A stretch of 64,000 nucleotides of DNA. Source: Halomicrobium salinisoli. GTDB taxonomy: Archaea > Halobacteriota > Halobacteria > Halobacteriales > Haloarculaceae. Within the stretch, counting starts at the first letter, position 1. Each line of letters begins with the position of its first letter. This document shows, one piece after another, positions 19,204-25,874 of the stretch. The translations under genes and the position numbers were made by a program. The notes under the pieces were generated by a model. That model was given only the letters and a program-made list of their open reading frames with translations, made no database searches and was not told where the DNA came from. Location of the stretch: NCBI RefSeq assembly GCF_020405185.1, contig NZ_CP084463.1:2976001-3040000 (forward strand), given 5' to 3'.

Positions 19204-19710
19204 ATGCCCCGCGTGATACTGGCGGCGACGGCCCTCCTGCTCGTCCTCTCGGCCGGTTGCGTCGGCGGACCCGGCGCCACTGCGACGTCGGAGAGTCCGA
19301 CGGGAGAGAGCCCGACGACGACCACAGTACCGACGACGGACGCCGCCACGCCGCCGGCCGACGGCGAGGTCGCGTTCCCGGACGGCCCCAAGGATAGGCC
19401 CGAGCGGCCGTCGAACCTCACCGAAGACAGCGTCGGCGAGTTCGTCCGGACCCACGAGTACCGCTACGCGTACAACCAGCTGTGGTACAGCGAACACTCC
19501 GAGGTCACGCTCGACTGCGAGGTGCGGAGCGTGACCGCCCGGAACGGTTGGTACGAGGCCGTCGTCAGCTGTACTGGCTACTCCAACACGGGGGGCGACC
19601 GGCCGGGCACCGAGACTGCGACCGAGGTCCACGCCGACTGGTTCACCCAGACGTACGTCTACTACGTCGACGAGGACTCGATCGTCCGCGAGGGAGTCGA
19701 GAACCGGTAG
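19204..19710 (+). CDS. Lipoprotein of unknown function
   Basis: The 168-residue product has a signal peptide ending in LSAGC (lipid-attachment C19), a Thr/Ser/Pro linker to about residue 60, then a folded part with RTHEYRYAYNQLWYSEH, two cysteines (LDCEVRS and VVSCTGYS) that could form a disulfide, and a Tyr-rich strand YVYYVDEDSIV. I do not recognise a named family. It is divergent from the regulator gene. Confidence 0.65.
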   Translation: MPRVILAATALLLVLSAGCVGGPGATATSESPTGESPTTTTVPTTDAATPPADGEVAFPDGPKDRPERPSNLTEDSVGEFVRTHEYRYAYNQLWYSEHSEVTLDCEVRSVTARNGWYEAVVSCTGYSNTGGDRPGTETATEVHADWFTQTYVYYVDEDSIVREGVENR

Positions 19711-19828
19711 TCGGCCCGGTTCGGCTGGCGTCCGGGCAAGCGGAGCGAGGCCGGGCTCGAACGGCGAGCGTCGCGAGGGCGGCGACGCGGTGAGGGCGCG
19801 GCCGTCGCCGCTCAGGACGTCGGGCCCG

Positions 19829-20737
19829 TCAGGCGTCGGCGAACAGGTCCGTCGAGAGGTACCGTTCGCCCGTGTCGGGGAGGATCACGACGACGGTGTC
19901 GTCGGGGGCGTCGGCGGCGACCCGCTCGGCGGCGGCCACGGCCGCGCCGGCGGAGATGCCGGCGAGGATCCCCTCCTCCTGCCCGAGGCGCTGGGCGGCC
20001 GCTTTCGCATCCTCGTCCTCGACGGAGATCACCTCGTCGAGCAGCTCCGTCCGGAGCACCTCGGGGACGAAGCCGGCGCCGATGCCCTGGATCGAGTGGC
20101 TGCCCGGCTCGCCCCCGGAGAGGACGGGCGAACCGGCGGGCTCGACGGCGACCGATCGGACGTCGGCCTCCCGGTCCTCCTTGAGGTGCTCGGAGACGCC
20201 CGTGATCGTGCCGCCGGTGCCGACGCCGGCCACGACGGCGTCGACCTCGCCGTCGGTGGCGTCCCAGATCTCCGGCCCGGTCGTCTCGCGGTGGATCCGC
20301 GGGTTCGCGGGGTTCTCGAACTGCTGGAGGGTGACGGCGTCCTCGCGGTCCTCGACGATGGCCTCCGCGGCCTCGATGGCCCCGTCCATGCCGCCGTCGG
20401 CGGGGGTCAGCTCCAGGTCCGCACCCAGCGCGCGGAGGAGCCGGCGGCGCTCCTCGCTCATCGACTCGGGCATCGTCAGCACGAGGTCGTACCCGCGGGC
20501 GGCCGCGGCCGTCGCCAGCCCGATGCCGGTGTTGCCGCTCGTCGGCTCGACGACGGTGGTCTCCGGGCCCAGCGCCCCGGCCTCCTCGGCGCGGTCGAGC
20601 ATGGCCACGGCGATGCGGTCCTTCACCGACCCGCCGGGGTTGACCGCCTCGACCTTGCCCAGCAGGTTCGGCGCGAACGCGTCCAGGTCCACGAGGGGCG
20701 TCTCGCCGACCAACTCGGTGACGTCGCTGACGTGCAT
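19829..20737 (-). CDS. cysK: Cysteine synthase (PLP-dependent)
   Basis: The 302-residue product is an O-acetylserine or O-phosphoserine sulfhydrylase type enzyme. It shows [12 protein letters not shown], the PLP lysine K39 in NPGGSVKDR, the substrate loop [21 protein letters not shown] and a GISAGAA segment. The start at 20737 (MHVSDV) matches the family; upstream codons are noncoding. A palindrome at 20777-20792 lies 40 nt upstream and is mirrored before the divergent gene. It may be cysK or cysM by substrate. Confidence 0.92.
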   Translation of the reverse strand: MHVSDVTELVGETPLVDLDAFAPNLLGKVEAVNPGGSVKDRIAVAMLDRAEEAGALGPETTVVEPTSGNTGIGLATAAAARGYDLVLTMPESMSEERRRLLRALGADLELTPADGGMDGAIEAAEAIVEDREDAVTLQQFENPANPRIHRETTGPEIWDATDGEVDAVVAGVGTGGTITGVSEHLKEDREADVRSVAVEPAGSPVLSGGEPGSHSIQGIGAGFVPEVLRTELLDEVISVEDEDAKAAAQRLGQEEGILAGISAGAAVAAAERVAADAPDDTVVVILPDTGERYLSTDLFADA

Positions 20738-20776
20738 CTCGTGACGTAATTGTTGCCGGACGGCCGTCAGCGTCGA

Positions 20777-20792
20777 CCCACGGAACTGCGGG
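20777..20792 (-). promoter_or_regulatory. Operator C1 before cysteine synthase (CCCACGGAACTGCGGG)
   Basis: Inverted copy of the site at 20841 with one mismatch in 16 bp, 40 nt upstream of the cysteine synthase start. Each copy is itself a near palindrome (CCCRCAG-NN-CTGYGGG, with one mismatch here). Confidence 0.6.
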
Positions 20793-20840
20793 CCTTGACG
20801 TGGCCGGGCCCGCCCGCGACTGCGACGGTCGGGGTCGAGC

Positions 20841-20856
20841 CCCGCAGTTCTGTGGG
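20841..20856 (+). promoter_or_regulatory. Operator C2 before the 89-aa gene (CCCGCAGTTCTGTGGG)
   Basis: Mirror image of the site at 20777, 37 nt upstream of the divergent small gene. The shared position relative to both start codons suggests a common regulator. Confidence 0.6.
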
Positions 20857-20892
20857 TGAACGCCTTCGTGCGGTCGAGACCGACTGTCACGC

Positions 20893-21162
20893 ATGGGCTG
20901 TTCGCCGCTCGTCGACGCCAACAGGCGGCTGCTCGCCGCCATCGAGACGCCGCCGGACAGCGGGCTGGAGGACCGCCTCGACGACGTCGCCGCGACGGTG
21001 TGGACGCTCGAACACGAGGTCCCGGCCGACCCCGGCGCCTGCTGCCGACTCCGCCAGAAGCTCAGGCGGCTGGAGCGGGAGGCCTGCGACCGCCGCGCCG
21101 CAGAGATCGAGCGCGCCCGGCGCGCCCTCGAGTCCTACGGGCGTCGGCTGGAGGCGGTCTAG
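20893..21162 (+). CDS. Small helical protein of unknown function
   Basis: The 89-residue product begins [18 protein letters not shown] and is helical, with an Arg/Glu-rich second half ([20 protein letters not shown]) that may form a coiled coil, and three further cysteine positions (ACCRLR, EACDRR). It is divergent from cysteine synthase and shares operator C with it, so a link to sulfur metabolism is possible but unproven. Confidence 0.6.
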   Translation: MGCSPLVDANRRLLAAIETPPDSGLEDRLDDVAATVWTLEHEVPADPGACCRLRQKLRRLEREACDRRAAEIERARRALESYGRRLEAV

Positions 21163-21189
21163 CACGGACACCGATCCGCTGCGGGCCGG

Positions 21190-21203
21190 GCGAACCTGTT
21201 CGA
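21190..21203. promoter_or_regulatory. Operator A3: core CGAACCTGTTCG
   Basis: The 12-bp core is a perfect CGAAC-NN-GTTCG palindrome; the outer bases differ from consensus. It ends 38 nt before the DUF2249 start at 21241. Confidence 0.65.
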
Positions 21204-21240
21204 CCGAACCGATACGCCCCGCGTTCTCCTACAGTCTCGT

Positions 21241-21459
21241 ATGTCGGCAGACACGGTGCTCGACGTCCGCGAGATCGACGGCGAACCGTTCGGCGACATC
21301 ATGAGCGCGCTCTCCGAACTGGAGGAGGGCGAGACGCTGGAGCTGGTCAACAGCTTCGAGCCCGAGCCGCTGTACGACGTGCTCGGCAACCGCGGGTTCG
21401 AACACGAGACCGAGCAGATCGCAGACGACGAGTGGCACGTGCGGATCAGCCACGCGTAG
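21241..21459 (+). CDS. DUF2249 protein (1 of 3)
   Basis: The 72-residue product is a stand-alone DUF2249 domain: LDVREIDGEPFGDIMSAL, then GETLELVNSFEPEPLYDVL and a C-terminal HVRISHA. The pattern is TusA-like, with a short beta-alpha fold, but without an obvious cysteine. In other haloarchaea DUF2249 genes cluster with nitrite and nitric oxide reduction and haem genes, from established genome context. Operator A3 sits 38 nt upstream. It is one of three copies in 4.5 kb. Confidence 0.82.
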   Translation: MSADTVLDVREIDGEPFGDIMSALSELEEGETLELVNSFEPEPLYDVLGNRGFEHETEQIADDEWHVRISHA

Positions 21460-21559
21460 ACCGCCCCCGATTTCTCCGGTACGCTACAGCGCACTCCCCG
21501 GTAGCGAAGGCGCGGACGAGAAACGGCGGAGCGTTACTCGGCGTCGCTCGTCTCATCGC

Positions 21560-21631
21560 CGTCAGAACGGAGTTCTGACGTGGCTCGCGATCCTCCGGAT
21601 CGCTCACCGCCGTCAGAGTGCTACTCTGACG
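21560..21631. repeat. Cluster of three 3-nt-loop hairpins
   Basis: Three hairpins in tandem: CGTCAGAAC-GGA-GTTCTGACG (21560-21580), GCGATCC-TCC-GGATCGC (21587-21603) and CGTCAGAGT-GCT-ACTCTGACG (21611-21631). They lie between convergent genes and the last includes the stop codon of the oxidase gene. The region from 21460 to 21560 has no gene I can support. Confidence 0.75.
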
Positions 21632-23366
21632 AGGATCGACTCGCTTCGCTCGTCTCACCCCCGTCGGCGAGCGCGGGCAGCCGCTCCCGGCGGAACCACT
21701 CCCACTCGCGAGCGGCGGTCGGGTGGTCGTCGAGGTCCCAGGGGTCGTCGCTCGTGACGCGGGGCCCCTCGAGCCACGAGGTCACGAGGTTCCAGACGAA
21801 CAGGAGCTGCCCGATCACGAGCAGGAACAGCCCGAGCGTCGCCAGCTGGTGGAGGCCGGCGAACAGCTCGACCGGCCCGACGTCGACGGCGTAGCCCGCG
21901 TACCGGCGGGGCATCCCCGCGTAGCCCAGCAGGATCATCGGGAAGAAGGTGAGGTTGGTCCCGGCCATGCTCAGCCAGAAGTGCCACCTCGCGAGCGTCC
22001 GCTGGTACCAGCGGCCGGCGTACAGCGGGAACCAGTAGTAGATGCCGGCGAAGACGGCGAAGGCGATGCCGCCCATGATGACGTAGTGGAAGTGCGCGAC
22101 GACGTGGTAGGTGTCGTGCAGCACCAGGTCGACGGGGATGGCCGCCTCGAAGACGCCGGTGACGCCGCCGATGATGAAGTTGCCGACGAAGCCGACGCAG
22201 AAGAGGAAGGGAGCGGTCAGCCGGAGGCTGCCGTTCCACATCGTGGCGATCCAGTTGAACGTCTTGACGGCGCTGGGGATGGCGATGGCGATGGAGACGG
22301 CCATGAAGCTCGCCCGCAGGCGCGGGTCCATGCCCGTCGCGAACATGTGGTGGGCCCAGACGCCGAAGGCCAGCACGCCCAGTGCGAGCGTCGAGTAGAC
22401 GACGAACTTGAAGCCGAACAGCTTCCGCCCCGAGAACTTCGGGAGGATGTAGCTGACGAGTCCCATCGGCGGGAGCACGAGGATGTACACCTCGGGGTGG
22501 CCGAAGAACCAGAACAGGTGCTGCCAGATCAGCGTCCCGCCGGTGTCGACGGCGAAGAAGGAGGTGCCGACGTTGCGGTCCAGCAGGAGCATCACGAGCG
22601 CGCTGCCCAGCAGCGGGAACGAGAACAGGATCTGCCCCGACTGGACCAGGATCGTCCACGAGAAGATGTCGAGGTTCGCCCAGGTGACGTCCTCCCCGCG
22701 CTCGGTGAAGACGGTCGCGATGAAGTTGATCGCGCCCATCGTCGCCGCGACGCCGGTCAGGTGCAGGCCCAGAAGCATCAGGTCGATGCCCCGCGATGAC
22801 TGCTCGACCGACAGCGGCGTGTACATCGTCCAGGCGGTCTGTGCCGGCTCGACGGCCGGCAGGAAGAAGCCGCTCCAGATCAGCACCGCGCCCGGCGGCA
22901 GGAGCCAGAAGGCGATGGCGTTGATCCGCGGGAACGCCATGTCGTCGGCCCCGATCAACAGCGGGAGGACGTAGTTGCCGAACGCCGCCAGGATCGGCGT
23001 GCCGAACAGGAACAGCATCGTGATCCCGTGGCTCGTCAGGAGGGCGTTGTACGTCGTCGTCGCCAGCAGGTCGCTGGGCGGCGTGATCAGTTCGAGCCGC
23101 ATCAGGACCACGGCGATACCGCCCCACGCGAACGCGATGACGGCGAAGACGCCGTACATGAGCCCGATGTCCTTGTGGTCGACGGTCGTGAGCCACCGGC
23201 TCAGCCCCGACAGCTTCTCGCCGTGTCCCACCGTCGTCTGGCGGCCCCCGCCGCCGACGACCGGCGCGTAGTCCCGCCAGTCCTCGACCCGTACCAGCAG
23301 CGCGACGACGGCCACGGCGAGAACCGCCATGATGGCCGTCGTCGCCAGCGTGCCTGCTACAGCCAT
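21621..23366 (-). CDS. coxA: Haem-copper oxidase subunit I (cytochrome c oxidase type)
   Basis: The 581-residue product is a 12-13 helix oxidase subunit I with all key sites visible: the low-spin haem His in TSHGITMLFLF, the Cu-B His and cross-linked Tyr in FFGHPEVYILVLPP, the second Cu-B histidines in WAHHMFATGM, and the haem ligands in HDTYHVVAHFHYV. The GHPEV glutamate and GADDMAF region point to the A-type family. Subunit II is not in the window. It reduces oxygen and pumps protons. The operator variant at 23407 lies 41 nt before the start, so low-oxygen control is likely. Confidence 0.95.
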   Translation of the reverse strand: MAVAGTLATTAIMAVLAVAVVALLVRVEDWRDYAPVVGGGGRQTTVGHGEKLSGLSRWLTTVDHKDIGLMYGVFAVIAFAWGGIAVVLMRLELITPPSDLLATTTYNALLTSHGITMLFLFGTPILAAFGNYVLPLLIGADDMAFPRINAIAFWLLPPGAVLIWSGFFLPAVEPAQTAWTMYTPLSVEQSSRGIDLMLLGLHLTGVAATMGAINFIATVFTERGEDVTWANLDIFSWTILVQSGQILFSFPLLGSALVMLLLDRNVGTSFFAVDTGGTLIWQHLFWFFGHPEVYILVLPPMGLVSYILPKFSGRKLFGFKFVVYSTLALGVLAFGVWAHHMFATGMDPRLRASFMAVSIAIAIPSAVKTFNWIATMWNGSLRLTAPFLFCVGFVGNFIIGGVTGVFEAAIPVDLVLHDTYHVVAHFHYVIMGGIAFAVFAGIYYWFPLYAGRWYQRTLARWHFWLSMAGTNLTFFPMILLGYAGMPRRYAGYAVDVGPVELFAGLHQLATLGLFLLVIGQLLFVWNLVTSWLEGPRVTSDDPWDLDDHPTAAREWEWFRRERLPALADGGETSEASRSSSE

Positions 23367-23406
23367 GGTGCGGTGAGCTTCCGCACCGACCTAACTGAAC
23401 GTTGTC

Positions 23407-23420
23407 CGGAACACGTTCGG
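23407..23420. promoter_or_regulatory. Operator A4: CGGAACACGTTCGG (one mismatch)
   Basis: One base off consensus in the left half, 41 nt before the oxidase subunit I start. Confidence 0.6.
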
Positions 23421-23462
23421 CCGGTACTCGACGAACGACGGACGGGAACTGGACGGTGGGCC

Positions 23463-24044
23463 TCAGAACGGCGTCCCGCCGACGTCGGGCGCGTCGTCGA
23501 CGCCCTCGTCGGTCCCGCCGGGCGCGCCGGCGGCGGCGTCCTCGACGGCGACCTCGCCCGTCTCGAGGAACTGCTCCTCGAGCTGCTCCAGCCGGCCGTT
23601 GATGGCCACGTCGCGCTGGTGCATCGGCGCCACGCGGACGCTGACGAGGTCGAACTCGTGGAGCGACGGGTCGTCGTTCCACGCGCGGAAGGCGGCCACC
23701 GTCAGGGTGTCGCTCTGCGGGCAGAACTCCGTCGTCGGGGTGAACTCCGCGCGCAGGACGGTGGGGTCGTCCGCTTCGCGCGCATATCGGAAGCCGGCGT
23801 CCTCGTGGCGCCGGTCGAGGTTCAGCCGCGCCAGGTTGTAGCCGAAGGTCATGTCGTAGACGCCGTTGTCCTCGAACCGGGCGCGCGCGAGGCGGTGGAG
23901 CGCGGCGTGTTCGCGCCCCTCGAGGACGTCGTGGCCGGCGAGGAACGGTCCCGGTTCTGGCTCGTGGTCGGGACGGAACTCGTCGTAGTCGTCGAAGACC
24001 GTCTCGTCGCCGTCGTCGGAGCCGAACGGACGGGGGACGTTCAT
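23463..24044 (-). CDS. Conserved protein of unknown function, divergent partner of a cupin
   Basis: The 193-residue product has an acidic N-terminus (PFGSDDGDETVFDDYDEF) and a middle region GHDVLEGREHAALHRLARAR. It then has a strand-like segment RAEFTPTTEFCPQSDTLTV with the only cysteine, followed by SVRVAPMHQRDVAINGRLEQ. The Cys segment recalls DUF59-like folds, but the match is faint. The start at 24044 is fixed by the operator exactly 38 nt upstream. It is read towards the oxidase gene, about 97 bp from it, and may be an assembly factor; this is inference. Confidence 0.55.
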   Translation of the reverse strand: MNVPRPFGSDDGDETVFDDYDEFRPDHEPEPGPFLAGHDVLEGREHAALHRLARARFEDNGVYDMTFGYNLARLNLDRRHEDAGFRYAREADDPTVLRAEFTPTTEFCPQSDTLTVAAFRAWNDDPSLHEFDLVSVRVAPMHQRDVAINGRLEQLEEQFLETGEVAVEDAAAGAPGGTDEGVDDAPDVGGTPF

Positions 24045-24081
24045 GTCTCGACGTACGCGTCCGGCGTCGCTATGGATGGCC

Positions 24082-24095
24082 CCGAACGCGTTCGG
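24082..24095. promoter_or_regulatory. Operator A5: CCGAACGCGTTCGG, bidirectional
   Basis: Perfect palindrome between divergent genes, 38 nt from the minus-strand start at 24044 and 37 nt from the plus-strand start at 24132. Confidence 0.8.
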
Positions 24096-24131
24096 GACAA
24101 GGTGGAGCCGACGCCGGTCCGACGCTCCGGT

Positions 24132-24500
24132 ATGGTCGCGACCGACTTCGAGAGCGAGCGAGGCTTCGACGAGGGGCGCTTCCGCGCGGACGTGATCCAC
24201 GAGTCCGACACGCAGAAGGTCGTCATGGGCTACTTCCGGCCGGGCCAGTTCATCCCCGTCCACGCGCCCGACAGCGACGTGGCCATCACGGTCCACGAGG
24301 GCGAGGGCGTGGTTCGGGAAGGCGGCACCGACCGCGAAGTGGAGCCGGGATCGGTGGTGGTGGTCCCCGCCGGCGAGGAGCGCGGCGTCCGCGCGGAGAC
24401 CGAACTGCAGGCGACGCTGGTCACCTCGCCCCCGCCCGGCGAGGCCGCCCACGAGCCAGTTCGCCGCGGGCTGCAACGGGGCGAGTTCGAGCCGGAGTGA
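24132..24500 (+). CDS. Cupin-domain protein
   Basis: The 122-residue product carries a single cupin barrel: QKVVMGYFRPGQFIPVHAP then DVAITVHEGEGVV and VEPGSVVVVPAGEERGV. The first cupin motif has one His (VHAP), the second lacks the usual His, so metal binding is uncertain. It shares operator A5 with the divergent 193-residue gene. The start is set by the operator spacing of 37 nt. Role unknown; possibly a sensor or chaperone in the respiratory regulon. Confidence 0.75.
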   Translation: MVATDFESERGFDEGRFRADVIHESDTQKVVMGYFRPGQFIPVHAPDSDVAITVHEGEGVVREGGTDREVEPGSVVVVPAGEERGVRAETELQATLVTSPPPGEAAHEPVRRGLQRGEFEPE

Positions 24501-24536
24501 GGAGGGCGGCGCCGACGCTGGCGACGATCGAGACGG

Positions 24537-24550
24537 CCGAACACGTTCGG
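24537..24550. promoter_or_regulatory. Operator A6: CCGAACACGTTCGG
   Basis: Perfect palindrome 40 nt before the start of the second DUF2249 gene. Confidence 0.78.
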
Positions 24551-24589
24551 GCAAACCCCCTCCCGCTGCGGGGCGGTAGCTCCGCCCGT

Positions 24590-24823
24590 ATGGCAGCCAC
24601 GAGACTCGACCTGCGCGACGTGCCGCCGTCGGAGCGCCACCCGATGATCCACACGGCCTTCGAGACGCTGGACAGCGGCGAGGCGCTGGAGATCGTCAAC
24701 GACCACGAGCCCCGGCCGCTGTTCTACGAGTTCCAGGCGGAGGTCGACGCCTTCGACGCGGAGAGCTACGTCTGCGAGCGCCGGGAGGAGGGCAAGTACG
24801 TCGCGACGCTGCCCAAACAATGA
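24590..24823 (+). CDS. DUF2249 protein (2 of 3)
   Basis: The 77-residue product is a DUF2249 domain: RLDLRDVPPSERHPMIHTAF, then SGEALEIVNDHEPRPLFYEF and a C-terminal GKYVATLPKQ. The HEPRPL motif is characteristic of the family. Its stop overlaps the following cupin start (ATGA), so both are one operon under operator A6. Confidence 0.83.
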   Translation: MAATRLDLRDVPPSERHPMIHTAFETLDSGEALEIVNDHEPRPLFYEFQAEVDAFDAESYVCERREEGKYVATLPKQ

Positions 24824-25125
24824 CCGTCGAGCGCGCGGACCTCTCGGCGGTGGCCGAGGACGGCCGAGCGAGCCTGTTCGAGGGCGAGCCACGGACCGTC
24901 TACCTCTCGCTGTCGGCCGACGAGCGCATCCCCGAACACACCCACCCCGACCGGGAGATCCTCTTCCACGTGCTGGAGGGCGAGATCGACCTCGACCTGG
25001 ACGGGGAGACCCATTCGCTCGAGGCGGGCGAGATCGCTCGCTTCTCCGGCGAGCGGGAGATATCGCCGTCCGCCGCGACCGACGCGCGGGCGCTGGTCGT
25101 GCTCGCGAACGGCGAGGAAGCCTAG
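24820..25125 (+). CDS. Cupin-domain protein
   Basis: The 101-residue product is a small cupin with the two histidines of motif 1 (RIPEHTHPDREILFHVLEGE) and a second motif EAGEIARFSGEREISPSA. A single metal could be bound by the His/Glu set. It overlaps the DUF2249 gene by four bases and is convergent with the next gene, overlapping its end by four bases. Confidence 0.78.
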   Translation: MTVERADLSAVAEDGRASLFEGEPRTVYLSLSADERIPEHTHPDREILFHVLEGEIDLDLDGETHSLEAGEIARFSGEREISPSAATDARALVVLANGEEA

Positions 25126-25520
25126 TCGCCGAACAGCTCGCGGGCCGTCTCAGCGACCTCCGCTCGCTCCTCGTCCGCCGCCGCGAGCGTCTCCGCGGGG
25201 ACCGCGAGCAGCTGCTCGACGATGCGGTCGGCCAGCCGCTCGACCTCCTCGCGCCGCTCCGGCGTCAGTTCGTCCTGCGCGGCCAGTTTCGACAGCGCCC
25301 GAGCCACCTCCTCGTCGCGGATCGACTCGGCGCGGGCCCTGATGGCGGCCATCTCGTCGGCGGCGCTCTCCGCTCGGTCCCCGTCCGGGTCGCTCCCTTC
25401 GGTCGCGCCCTCGCTGCTCGCGTGTCGTTCACTTCGCTCACTCCCGCTCGCCGATTCCGAGGCCTCGCTTTGCTCGGCCTCGCCGACCGCGTCGGTCTCG
25501 GTCACGTCCCCAGCAGTCAC
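25122..25520 (-). CDS. Stand-alone glutamyl-tRNA reductase dimerisation-domain protein
   Basis: The 132-residue product ends with a segment (residues 57-115) that closely matches the helical dimerisation domain of HemA: MAAIRARAESIRDEEVARAL, then KLAAQDELTPERREEVERLA and IVEQLLAVP. No NADPH or tRNA-binding domains are present. The N-terminal 55 residues are low complexity (Ser/Glu/Asp) and derive from a palindromic repeat element. The GTG start at 25520 is supported by a four-base GTGA overlap with the upstream DUF2249 gene. It may modulate HemA and hence haem supply, which is inference. Confidence 0.72.
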   Translation of the reverse strand: MTAGDVTETDAVGEAEQSEASESASGSERSERHASSEGATEGSDPDGDRAESAADEMAAIRARAESIRDEEVARALSKLAAQDELTPERREEVERLADRIVEQLLAVPAETLAAADEERAEVAETARELFGD

Positions 25521-25786
25521 GGCTCCGACCAGATTACTGTGACGGTCGCGTCCGTTCGCTCGACCGTCTCGTAGGCGTACCCGCGGTCGTCGAGCTTCGG
25601 GTAGAGGTGCTGGGGCGCGCGGTCGTTGAACTGGACGAGCGCGACGTCGTCGCCGAGGTCGGGGAGCGTCTCCAGGGTCCGTCGGAGCGGCTCCGGCGGC
25701 CCGGCGTTCCTGACGTCGATCGTCTCGACGGGCGCGTCGTCCGGCGCTGCGGTCTCCCCGAGGACCTCGCGTGCGGTCTCCTGCAT
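25517..25786 (-). CDS. DUF2249 protein (3 of 3)
   Basis: The 89-residue product carries a DUF2249 domain: VETIDVRNAGPPEPLRRTLE, then DVALVQFNDRAPQHLYPKLD and VTVIWSEP. It overlaps the GlutR-domain gene and shares operator A7 with the divergent membrane protein. Like its two paralogues it has no cysteine, so direct sulfur transfer seems unlikely. The start at 25786 fits the 38-nt spacing. Confidence 0.82.
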   Translation of the reverse strand: MQETAREVLGETAAPDDAPVETIDVRNAGPPEPLRRTLETLPDLGDDVALVQFNDRAPQHLYPKLDDRGYAYETVERTDATVTVIWSEP

Positions 25787-25823
25787 GGGCGAGCGTACGG
25801 TCCCGACGCGACCGACGGTTTCC

Positions 25824-25837
25824 CCGAACACGTTCGG
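25824..25837. promoter_or_regulatory. Operator A7: CCGAACACGTTCGG, bidirectional
   Basis: Perfect palindrome exactly 38 nt from the start codons on both sides (25786 minus, 25875 plus). Confidence 0.82.
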
Positions 25838-25874
25838 CCACAGAGACAGCGGCGTCGGGTTCCATCCGTCTCGT

